NCBI GenBank assembly: GCA_003222835.1
Contig: QHXE01000078.1
Location: forward strand, 1 to 5,189
Source: Acidobacteriota bacterium
Lineage (GTDB): Bacteria > Acidobacteriota > Blastocatellia > Pyrinomonadales > Pyrinomonadaceae
Direction: 5' to 3'
DNA: 5,189 nucleotides
The notes beneath the pieces are model-generated. The model had not been told where the DNA came from and did no database searches. It saw only the letters and a program-made list of their open reading frames with translations. Below are positions 1 through 5,189 of this stretch, one piece after another. The first letter of the stretch is position 1, and each line of letters opens with the position of its first letter. A program made the position numbers and the translations under genes.

Positions 1-104
1 ATTACTTCAATCCAACCCGCGCGCTCAGGTCTCGTTTGTTCGGTGGGATTTTGTACTTGAACTTCCTCCGGTTCAATCATTCTGGATGATGTGGCAGCTT
101 TCAT
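1..104 (-). CDS. tdk: Start of a probable thymidine kinase gene (partial, runs off left edge)
   Basis: An ATG at 104-102 opens a frame that stays open for 34 codons to the window edge. AAGGA at 112-108 stands three bases before the ATG and overlaps the stop codon of the PIN-toxin gene, so the two genes are almost touching and may share a transcript. The predicted N-terminus is polar and rich in E, Q, T and P up to about residue 29, and the last complete residues are GWIEV followed by a codon starting AT (Ile or Met). Bacterial thymidine kinases of the Tdk family typically begin with a short variable leader and then GWIEVI-C-G-x-M-F-S-G-K, the P-loop that binds ATP for phosphorylating thymidine. 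The P-loop itself would lie just outside the window, so the name rests on five or six residues plus their position near the N-terminus. A second ATG (residue 9) could be the true start. Confidence 0.5.
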   Translation of the reverse strand, partial: MKAATSSRMIEPEEVQVQNPTEQTRPERAGWIEV

Positions 105-110
105 AGATCC

Positions 111-515
111 TTAGTAAGCCCCTTTCTCTGAAATCAAATTCAACCCCGGAACGCTCTCGAAATCTGCGGAGTTGTGAGTCAGGAGGGGAACGTCGAGGAG
201 CGCTGCTGTAGCTGCAACCCAACCGTCGGAAGTTGCAATCGGGCGACCTCTGCGACGTGCTCCATCGACCACCTCAGCCCATTTGCGACAGAGGAGCGAT
301 GAGGTCGAATGGACCACGTATCGACGAAGATATTTCATCAAGTGCTGGCGCTTGCGCGAGCCCCAATTGCGCGCTAGGGTCCATCGCTCCAATTCAGCCA
401 GAGTCATAAATGAAATGATCGGCAATTGGTTTGAGAGGTAAGGAAGATAGGAAGCGCCGCGGCCGTCGTCCTTGTAAAGAAAGGAAACGACGTCAGTGTC
501 AATAAGCACGGCCAC
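111..515 (-). CDS. vapC: PIN-domain ribonuclease toxin, VapC type
   Basis: This 134-residue protein is a single PIN domain of the size usual for VapC toxins, which are Mg2+-dependent endoribonucleases that cut tRNA, rRNA or mRNA when free of their antitoxin. The acidic residues expected for the active site are visible: D6 in LIDTDVV (with D8 close by), E41 in LAELE, D97 in TSDGWVAATA, and N115/D118 in the C-terminal THNSADF motif, followed by the typical PGL. The start is GTG at 515-513, supported by GAGG at 528-525 nine bases upstream. A second GTG two codons later is a possible alternative. The start overlaps by one base the second of two TAG codons that end the upstream gene, so translation is probably coupled to it. 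The toxin looks intact, with no frameshift and no missing catalytic acid. The family assignment is secure; the RNA target cannot be read from the sequence. Confidence 0.92.
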   Translation of the reverse strand: MAVLIDTDVVSFLYKDDGRGASYLPYLSNQLPIISFMTLAELERWTLARNWGSRKRQHLMKYLRRYVVHSTSSLLCRKWAEVVDGARRRGRPIATSDGWVAATAALLDVPLLTHNSADFESVPGLNLISEKGAY

Positions 516-517
516 TA

Positions 518-748
518 CTAGACGCCTCGCGCCAGATCTTCGTCATGCCAGTCACGCAGCAATTTCAGCAGATCGTCAACGTCATCCTTACCGGTGTCTT
601 CCGGCGCTGGCGAACCCCACAATTCGCTCGCGTCTTTCATTGGCTGCACACCTTGCTGCTCCGCTAGCTCTTTTAATTGCGCGCGCGCTTCTGCTGTATC
701 GTTACCGCGATCGATAGTCTCCTCGAGCATTAGGTTTGCTTGACTCAT
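518..748 (-). CDS. Antitoxin-like protein paired with the PIN toxin
   Basis: This 76-residue acidic protein is encoded directly upstream of the PIN toxin, with only two bases between its stop codon and the toxin's GTG. Size, charge, order (antitoxin first) and spacing fit the antitoxin of a type II VapBC-like pair, which would bind and block the PIN active site and usually represses its own promoter. The N-terminal half (about residues 5-35) looks helical (LEETIDRGN, ARAQLKELAEQQG). The C-terminal DDVDDLLKLLRDWHDED resembles the toxin-wrapping tails of many such antitoxins, in which an acidic-hydrophobic helix ends in an Arg that enters the toxin. I do not see a clear AbrB, ribbon-helix-helix or Phd DNA-binding domain, so the antitoxin class is open. 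The ATG at 748 is preceded by a purine-rich GAGAGAAAGAG that can serve as ribosome binding site. Two consecutive TAG codons end the gene. Confidence 0.72.
   Translation of the reverse strand: MSQANLMLEETIDRGNDTAEARAQLKELAEQQGVQPMKDASELWGSPAPEDTGKDDVDDLLKLLRDWHDEDLARGV
525..528 (-). promoter_or_regulatory. Ribosome binding site for the PIN toxin
   Basis: GAGG on the minus strand lies inside the last codons of the antitoxin gene, nine bases before the GTG at 515. It supports the GTG start at 515 and suggests that toxin translation depends on ribosomes finishing the antitoxin gene. Confidence 0.5.
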
Positions 749-792
749 CGTGCTCTTTCTCTCTTCAAATCGAATTCTACCACGAACAGTGC

Positions 793-2421
793 TTACATAA
801 GCCGCCCAAAACCACCGCCGCCGGGCGTTTCGATGCGCACACGATCGCCCGCTTCCACTTGCCAGCTTCCTTTTGAAGTTAGCTCTTCCTCGCTTCCATC
901 GGTGCGAATGATAAAGGCGCGGCCGCGCTTGCCGTCTGCGCCGCCGTGCAATCCATAAGGCGCGCGCTTGCGACGATCAGAGAGTAAGGACATGCGGGCG
1001 GGCGCCAGTACTTCGATCTCGCGAATGGCTCCATCGCCTCCTTTGTACTTGCCGATTCCGCCCGAACTTTCGCGGATACGATATTGCCGCACGCGCAGGG
1101 GATAAGCATACTCCAGCGCCTCAGCCGGTGTATTCAAGCTATTAGTCATGTGCGTATGCGTGGCGCTCATGCCGTCAAGCGAAGGCCGCGCGCCCATGCC
1201 GCCGGCGACAGTTTCGTAGTAAGAGAATTCTGCGCCCGTGCGCGGATCGATGCCGCCAATCGTCAAGTTGTTCATTGTGCCCTGGCTCGCAGCCGGAACG
1301 CGTTCGGGAATCGCTTGCGCCAGGGCTTTGAATACGGTGTCGACGATGCGCTGCGACGTCTCTACGTTTCCACCGGCAACCGACGCCGGATGATTGGCAT
1401 TGACGATCGTTCCCTTCGGCGCGACAACTTCAATTGGCTCCATCAGCCCTGCGCTGGCCGGCACATCGGCGCCGACCAGGCAGCGGAAGCAGTACGAGAC
1501 TGCCGAGACTGTGATTGCTTCGACGGCATTAATCGCGCCGGCCACTTGCAGGGCGCTGCCGGTAAAATCAACCAACGCGCGATCGCCTCTGATCGTTATG
1601 CGCACGCGAATCGGAATTTCACTTTCCTTGATGCCGTCGTCATCGAGCGCGTCTTCGGCCTCGTAGCTGCCATCAGGAATCGCCTTGATGGCGTGACGCA
1701 TCATGCGCCATGAATACGAGATCAAATGCGCTGCGTAGTTGCCTGCTTCCTTCGCGCCCCGACGTGCGACAATTTCGAGCAGACGCGCCTCTCCAGTCTT
1801 AAGCGATCCAATCTGAGCTTCAAAATCCGCTTGCCGTTCTTTGTTGCTGCGCACGTTCGCGAGAATCAACTTCATCACGTCATCGCAAATTTCGCCGCCG
1901 CGCGCCAAATGGATTGGGGGAATACGCACGCCTTCACCATAAATGTCGGTCGCCAGACCCATCGAACCCGGCGTCGCGCCGCCGATGTCGGCGTGGTGGG
2001 CTCGGTTGGCGACGAAGAACAGGGGTCGGGGATCTGGGGACAGGGGCCGGTTCTTTCTCCTTACTGACCCCGGGCCCCCGATCCCTGACCCCTTTCCGAA
2101 GACTCCCGTCACCAACGTTACATCCGGGAGATGCGTGCCGCCGGCAAACGGGTCGTTCAACGCGACCACGTCGCCCGGGCCGATCTCAACTGCGCGCAAA
2201 GCCGCGGCGACAGCCATCGGCATCGAACCGAGATGTACCGGCATGTGATCGCCTTGCGCGATCACGCGACCCGATGAATCGAAAACTGCGCACGAATAAT
2301 CTCGCCGCTCTTTGATGTTCGGCGAGAACGCCGTGCGCCGCAGCGCGACGCCCATCTCTTCCGCTACTGAAGTGTAGAGCGCGCGATAGATTTCAAGCGT
2401 TGTAGGATCGAATTTCTTCAT
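793..2421 (-). CDS. hyuB: Hydantoinase B / oxoprolinase-family subunit with an in-frame insert
   Basis: This 542-residue protein is a full-length hydantoinase B family member (N-methylhydantoinase B, 5-oxoprolinase C-terminal half, acetone carboxylase alpha). With HyuA it should form a cytoplasmic complex that uses ATP to open a cyclic amide or related substrate. Family landmarks are present in order: [20 protein letters not shown] at the N-terminus, [16 protein letters not shown] (about 33-48), [12 protein letters not shown] (57-68), [16 protein letters not shown] (89-104), [14 protein letters not shown] (135-148), PGSMG (151-155), [18 protein letters not shown] (341-358), and a glycine-rich end TPGGGGFG. 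The only in-frame start downstream of the nearest stop is ATG 2421. Its GAGG (2427-2424) is only two bases away, which is unusually close. Residues about 109-133 are an extra, low-complexity stretch (Gly/Ser then Arg/Pro) between LVTGVF and [11 protein letters not shown] infer it is encoded by an inserted palindromic element. The frame is kept and the conserved motifs are untouched, so the protein may still work. Substrate unknown; no hyuC-like amidase is visible. Confidence 0.95.
   Translation of the reverse strand: MKKFDPTTLEIYRALYTSVAEEMGVALRRTAFSPNIKERRDYSCAVFDSSGRVIAQGDHMPVHLGSMPMAVAAALRAVEIGPGDVVALNDPFAGGTHLPDVTLVTGVFGKGSGIGGPGSVRRKNRPLSPDPRPLFFVANRAHHADIGGATPGSMGLATDIYGEGVRIPPIHLARGGEICDDVMKLILANVRSNKERQADFEAQIGSLKTGEARLLEIVARRGAKEAGNYAAHLISYSWRMMRHAIKAIPDGSYEAEDALDDDGIKESEIPIRVRITIRGDRALVDFTGSALQVAGAINAVEAITVSAVSYCFRCLVGADVPASAGLMEPIEVVAPKGTIVNANHPASVAGGNVETSQRIVDTVFKALAQAIPERVPAASQGTMNNLTIGGIDPRTGAEFSYYETVAGGMGARPSLDGMSATHTHMTNSLNTPAEALEYAYPLRVRQYRIRESSGGIGKYKGGDGAIREIEVLAPARMSLLSDRRKRAPYGLHGGADGKRGRAFIIRTDGSEEELTSKGSWQVEAGDRVRIETPGGGGFGRLM
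2021..2093. repeat. Imperfect palindromic GC-rich element inside hyuB
   Basis: The left arm (2021-2050, beginning AGGGGTCGGGGATC) and the right arm (2064-2093, whose complement begins AGGGGTCAGGGATC) match at about 24 of 30 positions around a short T-rich spacer. Each arm is itself built from repeats of a GGGGTC / GGGATC theme. It encodes most of the extra HyuB residues 109-133. I read it as a short dispersed repeat that inserted in frame; only genome-wide copies could prove that. Confidence 0.7.
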
Positions 2422-2423
2422 TA

Positions 2424-2427
2424 CCTC
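2424..2427 (-). promoter_or_regulatory. Closely spaced ribosome binding site of hyuB
   Basis: GAGG is separated from the hyuB ATG by only two bases, shorter than the usual five to nine. No other ATG, GTG or TTG exists in frame between the upstream in-frame stop and ATG 2421, so the start is fixed despite the poor spacing. Initiation may be weak or may rely on another signal. Confidence 0.4.
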
Positions 2428-2455
2428 ATCAAAAGAAACGTTGCCGGCGAGTACT

Positions 2456-2580
2456 CAAGTCTAGCAACCGCATGGCCAGGAAGGGTGGCTTGCCCCCGCT
2501 TGATCCCTTGTCATTGTGGTTAGCCAACAAAGAACAGCGGGGGCAAGCCACCCTTCCTGACCATGAGGTTACCTAAGTTG
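2456..2580. repeat. Long inverted repeat between hyuA and hyuB (REP/MITE-like)
   Basis: Arms 2471-2500 and 2536-2565 are inverted copies matching at 29 of 30 positions, 24 of them in an unbroken run. The core includes AGGGTGGCTTGCCCCCGCT. A 35-base loop lies between them. Weaker symmetry (AACC near 2466-2469 against GGTT near 2567-2570, CAA at 2456 against TTG at 2580) extends the arms outward. The single mismatch, C2476 against A2560, becomes a G-U pair in minus-strand RNA, so the hyuA-hyuB transcript would form a 30-pair stem. No run of U follows the stem, so it is not a classic terminator. It fills most of the 169-base hyuA-hyuB gap. A non-autonomous repeat, possibly affecting mRNA processing or stability, is the likeliest reading. 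Confidence 0.85.
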
Positions 2581-2590
2581 ATCTCAAAAA

Positions 2591-4723
2591 TCATGCTGAC
2601 GATTTCCTGAGATCGATTGTCAAATTTCCATAAGAATCCAGTTCCGCTCCGGTTGCATCGGGAACCAACGTGGTTGCCGAATACTCCGTCAGAATGCAGG
2701 GCGCACGCAATTTGGAGCCGACGGGAAGCTCTTCCCGCCGATAAACAGCAACGCGCAATTTCTTTCGATCGAAATATGTTTGTGCGAAATCATGCGGGTT
2801 AGCAAAGCTCTTTGACGACGGAGCGCTTGAACGACGAGCCTTCAGTTTTTCGACCACGCCGATCGAACGCACGCGCGCGCTCACAATCTCGACGATGTTC
2901 TTTTCCTGTGCATAGCCGTAACGTGCGCGATGCGCGCGATGAAAGGCCGTCGCGATGTCACCGCGCGTTTGGTTGATGTGGAGTTCGAACGACTGGCCCT
3001 GGTAGCGCGCGGCCAGAGATCGTTCGTGACGCTGTTTCGAGTCTTCCAAACCTTCACGTCGGAGAATGGCGTGCGCCTGTTTTTCCATATCCTGAAACAC
3101 GCGCTCAAGTTTTGGCGCGACGCCGCGCGACGCTTCGAGCATTAGAGTGCGGCTTTGGTCTTTAACGACGTCGGCAGTCACAACGCCAATTGCCGACAGT
3201 GCTCCAGGCGAAGAAGGCAAGAGTACGCGAGGAATTTGCAGTGCCCGCGCCAACGTTATAGCGTGCAAGCCTCCCGCGCCACCGAAAGGAAGCAACGTGA
3301 ATTCGCGTGGGTCGAAGCCGCGCTCGACTGAGATGTGGCGCAGCGCGCGTTCCATGTTCGTCGTCACGACATCGAGCACACCTTGAGCAGCATCGATCGC
3401 GCTCACTTTTCTTTGCGCGGCTCTGCTCATTTCCGCAGCGAGCATGTCGAGAGCGGTCCGCGCCCGCTTTTCATCGAGTTTGAATTCGCCGCCGAGCAAC
3501 GCAGCGCCTGGAAAATGACCGAGCACCACGTGCGCATCTGTGACCGTCGACAGAAACGACTTGCCATAGCAGGCAGGACCAGGATCAGCTCCGGCAGATT
3601 CCGGGCCCACGCGTAACGATCCACCTTCATCGACGCGCGCAATCGATCCACCGCCGGCGCCGACGGTATGAACGTCCATCATTGGGACGGCCACTGGGAC
3701 GCCCGCGACGATTGCCTCGTTAGTCAAACGCATGCCGTGGCGATCGCACAAGGCGACGTCCGTCGATGTGCCGCCCATATCGAAGGTAATAATGTTTTCA
3801 AAACCGGCTCTCAGCGCCGCCCGCAAGGCGCCCACAACGCCACCCGCCGGGCCGGAGAGAATAGTGCGCACCGGTTCTTCGGCGGCGGCGGCAGCGGAGA
3901 TGCTGCCGCCGGATGATTGCATGACGCGCAAACGAAAAGATGATCTTTGATCTTTGGCCTTTGGCCTTTGAACTTTGGTTTCTTCGGCGGCGCTCTCGCT
4001 CAGCCGCGCGAGATAGCGGCTCATCAACGGTTGGAGATAAGCATTGACGGCGACCGTCGAAGTTCGTTCGTACTCGCGATATTCAGGAAGGATTTGATGT
4101 GAAATGGAAAGCGGTAGATTTAAATTTCTCAGCGCTTTTGCTATTCGCTGTTCGTGATTGGGACGAGCGAAGGAAAAGAGCAACGAGACGGCGATCGATT
4201 CACATCCGGCCTGGCGAAGCTTCTCGGCCAACGCGTTAACTTCCGTATCGTTGAGCGCCTCAACGACTTCACCCGAAGCCGCAACCCGCTCACCTATTCC
4301 AAATCTCAATTCACTCGGAACTAACGGTGGCGGCTTGACTGCGTTCAGGTTGTAAAGCTCGGGCCGCGCTTGACGACCAATCTCGATCACATCTTCGAAT
4401 CCCGCGGTCGTCACTAATGCGGTGCGCGCGCCGCGCCGTTGCAACAGCGCATTGGTTCCCACCGTCGTTCCATGTACAACTTCAATTTCGCTTAGGCGCG
4501 AAACCGTCTCCGCAGCGATTCGTCTCAGACCTTCGATAATCGCGCGCGAAGGATCGTCGGGAGTCGAGGCGAGCTTGAAAATCCGCAGTTCCCCTTCGGC
4601 TTCAAAAACAAAATCAGTGAAGGTGCCGCCGGTGTCGACTCCGACCCGGGTGCGCGCGCCTCTGGCGCGCTGCACGCCGGAGGCGTGCGTACCGCGTCTC
4701 GGACGATTGTTCTTTGGTCTCAT
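2591..4723 (-). CDS. hyuA: Hydantoinase A / oxoprolinase-family ATPase subunit with in-frame repeat inserts
   Basis: This 710-residue protein is a complete hydantoinase A family subunit, the ATP-using partner of HyuB. The Hydant_A N-terminal domain starts at VGVDTGGTFTDFVFE (27-41, phosphate-binding loop of the actin/sugar-kinase-like fold) and includes HGTTVGTNALLQRRGA (84-99) and TTAGFEDVIEIGRQ (105-118). The central domain carries EYREYERTSTVAVNAYLQP (214-232), VMQSSGG (267-273), ILSGPAGGVVGA (288-299), FDMGGTSTDVAL (314-325), VGAGGGSIA (354-362), GPESAGADPGPACYG (373-387) and LLPFGGAGGLHA (477-488). The C-terminal domain follows to the end. The first ATG is 4723, with no good ribosome binding site. 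GTG at 4675 (residue 17) is an alternative, because family homology begins only near residue 26. Two stretches look foreign: residues about 11-25, encoded by a double hairpin, and residues about 249-260 (VQRPKAKDQR), encoded by a seven-base tandem repeat in the loop before VMQSSGG. Substrate unknown. Confidence 0.95.
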   Translation of the reverse strand: MRPKNNRPRRGTHASGVQRARGARTRVGVDTGGTFTDFVFEAEGELRIFKLASTPDDPSRAIIEGLRRIAAETVSRLSEIEVVHGTTVGTNALLQRRGARTALVTTAGFEDVIEIGRQARPELYNLNAVKPPPLVPSELRFGIGERVAASGEVVEALNDTEVNALAEKLRQAGCESIAVSLLFSFARPNHEQRIAKALRNLNLPLSISHQILPEYREYERTSTVAVNAYLQPLMSRYLARLSESAAEETKVQRPKAKDQRSSFRLRVMQSSGGSISAAAAAEEPVRTILSGPAGGVVGALRAALRAGFENIITFDMGGTSTDVALCDRHGMRLTNEAIVAGVPVAVPMMDVHTVGAGGGSIARVDEGGSLRVGPESAGADPGPACYGKSFLSTVTDAHVVLGHFPGAALLGGEFKLDEKRARTALDMLAAEMSRAAQRKVSAIDAAQGVLDVVTTNMERALRHISVERGFDPREFTLLPFGGAGGLHAITLARALQIPRVLLPSSPGALSAIGVVTADVVKDQSRTLMLEASRGVAPKLERVFQDMEKQAHAILRREGLEDSKQRHERSLAARYQGQSFELHINQTRGDIATAFHRAHRARYGYAQEKNIVEIVSARVRSIGVVEKLKARRSSAPSSKSFANPHDFAQTYFDRKKLRVAVYRREELPVGSKLRAPCILTEYSATTLVPDATGAELDSYGNLTIDLRKSSA
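3945..3979. repeat. Five tandem heptamers inside hyuA
   Basis: Read on the plus strand, five consecutive seven-base units share the core CTTTG followed by AT, GC, GC, AA and GT. Because seven is not a multiple of three, each unit is read in a different frame, giving the basic stretch KVQRPKAKDQR on the minus strand. The stretch sits between a helix ending LARLSESAAEE and the conserved VMQSSGG, a place where family members vary, and keeps the frame. It resembles short dispersed heptamer arrays that I recall from some Acidobacteriota genomes; that link is from memory. Confidence 0.75.
4654..4688. repeat. Double hairpin at the 5' end of hyuA
   Basis: Two perfect seven-base-stem, three-base-loop hairpins stand one base apart: GCGCGCC-TCT-GGCGCGC (4654-4670) and GCACGCC-GGA-GGCGTGC (4672-4688). 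They share the same architecture and the inner GCC/GGC, so they may be diverged copies of one unit. They encode HyuA residues about 12-24, which lie before the conserved VGVDTGGTFTDF. In mRNA they would fold close to the start codon and could lower initiation at ATG 4723, or sequester the alternative GTG at 4675-4673, which lies within the second hairpin's stem. Confidence 0.75.
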
Positions 4724-4726
4724 CGG

Positions 4727-5189
4727 CTAGGACGGAAGATGTATCTTGCCTTGAAAGGTAGGCGCGCGGCGCGCAAGCTTCTTGCTCAGGTCGGTGCTGA
4801 ATACCGCCTGCATTGCGAATTACATGCTGGGATTCCGATTCAGAAGTTTCTCGATTTCTTTCTTTGACCAACTTAACTGACCTCGCCGATAAAGTTTCCA
4901 TCCTGCAACTGGGCGACTTCTTTGCCATTATTTTCGACCCCGAGACGCCCGTCGTAGATCAGCATAACTTCGGCTAATGGCTGGCCTTCGGTGGTGAGTA
5001 CCTGACCCGGCTTGGCTGTCCGCCACTCTCCGATGCGCATCAATTTCATAAATTCGAACGGTGCGAAGTTCTTGAAAAGCGTTTCGTGCAGCTCTTTCTC
5101 TTCGTCTGTGAACTGAATGCCGCTGCGTTCGCGAATGATAATGGCACATTGGACGATGTTGATGGCGGCAAACAAAACGTTCCAATAGA
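4727..5189 (-). pseudogene. Decayed Popeye-like cyclic-nucleotide-binding-fold protein (5' end outside window)
   Basis: From the right edge the frame reads YWNVLFAAINIVQ, then EEKELHETLFKNFAPFEFMKLMRIGEW, LTTEGQ, YDGRLGVENNGKEVAQLQDGNFIGEVS, and stops at TAA 4875-4873. This pattern is the Popeye domain, a membrane-linked relative of the cNMP-binding fold; its bacterial role is not well known. The stop falls where the phosphate-binding cassette (usually GEMSFLTG followed by a P-A-S-A-D-like segment) should continue. In another frame starting near 4876 the family C-terminus is recognisable: LSWSKKEIEKLLNRNPSM, a TAA at 4822-4820, then FAMQAVFSTDLSKKL, ending at TAG 4729-4727. So roughly 20 codons appear to be missing with a frame change, and a nonsense codon was added. 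The remnant's last stop is three bases before the hyuA ATG. A shortened 100-residue protein ending at 4873 could still be made, but would lack the cassette. Sequencing error is less likely because two separate lesions are needed. Confidence 0.75.

Noticed and set aside
774..779. TAGAAT on the minus strand as a -10 promoter box for the antitoxin gene
   Set aside because: No credible -35 hexamer lies 16-18 bases upstream (GCTTAT at best), so the match alone is too weak to report as a promoter.
1084..1713. Long plus-strand open frame opposite hyuB
   Set aside because: It lies wholly inside the well-conserved hyuB gene on the other strand, has an arginine/alanine-rich composition typical of an antisense shadow, and matches no family I know.
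1914..2315. Plus-strand open frames across the hyuB palindrome
   Set aside because: They are proline/arginine-rich readings of the GC-rich repeat and of hyuB antisense, with no start signal or recognisable domain.
2471..2565. Rho-independent terminator between hyuA and hyuB
   Set aside because: The stem is far longer than usual and no U-rich tract follows it in the minus-strand transcript; a repeat element explains it better.
2456..2580. CRISPR-like array
   Set aside because: There are only two inverted arms, not direct repeats with regular spacers.
4762..4787. GCGCGC-G-GCGCGC and GCAAG-CTT-CTTGC as another repeat element upstream of hyuA
   Set aside because: The GCAAG-CTT-CTTGC part is explained by codons for the conserved Popeye C-terminal LSKKL, and the GC alternation is short; I could not separate an element from coding remnant.
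4614..4928. Minus-strand open frame spanning the Popeye remnant and the hyuA start
   Set aside because: It reads the HyuA 5' region and the remnant out of frame; the recognisable Popeye C-terminus is in a different frame.

Overview
This window is a one-way block: every gene I can support lies on the minus strand, so transcription runs from right to left. In transcription order it holds: (1) a decayed gene for a Popeye-type cyclic-nucleotide-binding-fold protein, whose 5' end lies beyond the right edge; (2) hyuA, encoding the hydantoinase/oxoprolinase A subunit; (3) a 169-base gap filled by a large inverted repeat; (4) hyuB, encoding the B subunit; (5) a small antitoxin-like gene; (6) a vapC-type PIN-domain toxin gene; and (7) the first 34 codons of a gene running off the left edge, whose last readable residues (GWIEV) match the start of bacterial thymidine kinase.

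The organism cannot be fixed from the sequence alone. The GC-rich bacterial coding, the loosely packed one-strand gene order and above all the short palindromic or tandem repeats sitting in frame inside genes remind me of Acidobacteriota (Blastocatellia-like) genomes. That is an inference from recollection, not a search result.

HyuA and HyuB should form one ATP-dependent amidohydrolase of the N-methylhydantoinase / 5-oxoprolinase / acetone carboxylase superfamily. No neighbour reveals the substrate. The antitoxin-like gene and vapC are nearly overlapping and form a standard toxin-antitoxin unit riding behind the hydantoinase genes.

The most notable content is not a gene. Within about 2.7 kb there are four unrelated short repeat structures: a double hairpin encoding part of the HyuA N-terminus (4654-4688), a seven-base tandem repeat encoding a basic stretch in the middle of HyuA (3945-3979), a 30-base inverted repeat between hyuA and hyuB (2471-2565), and an imperfect palindrome encoding about 25 extra residues in a conserved part of HyuB (2021-2093). 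The three genic ones keep the reading frame and avoid the conserved motifs, as expected for dispersed elements that insert into genes and survive as protein-level inserts.

The second notable item is the Popeye-like gene. Its phosphate-binding-cassette region is missing at about 4870-4875 with a change of frame, its recognisable C-terminus continues in another frame, and that C-terminus carries a further stop codon.
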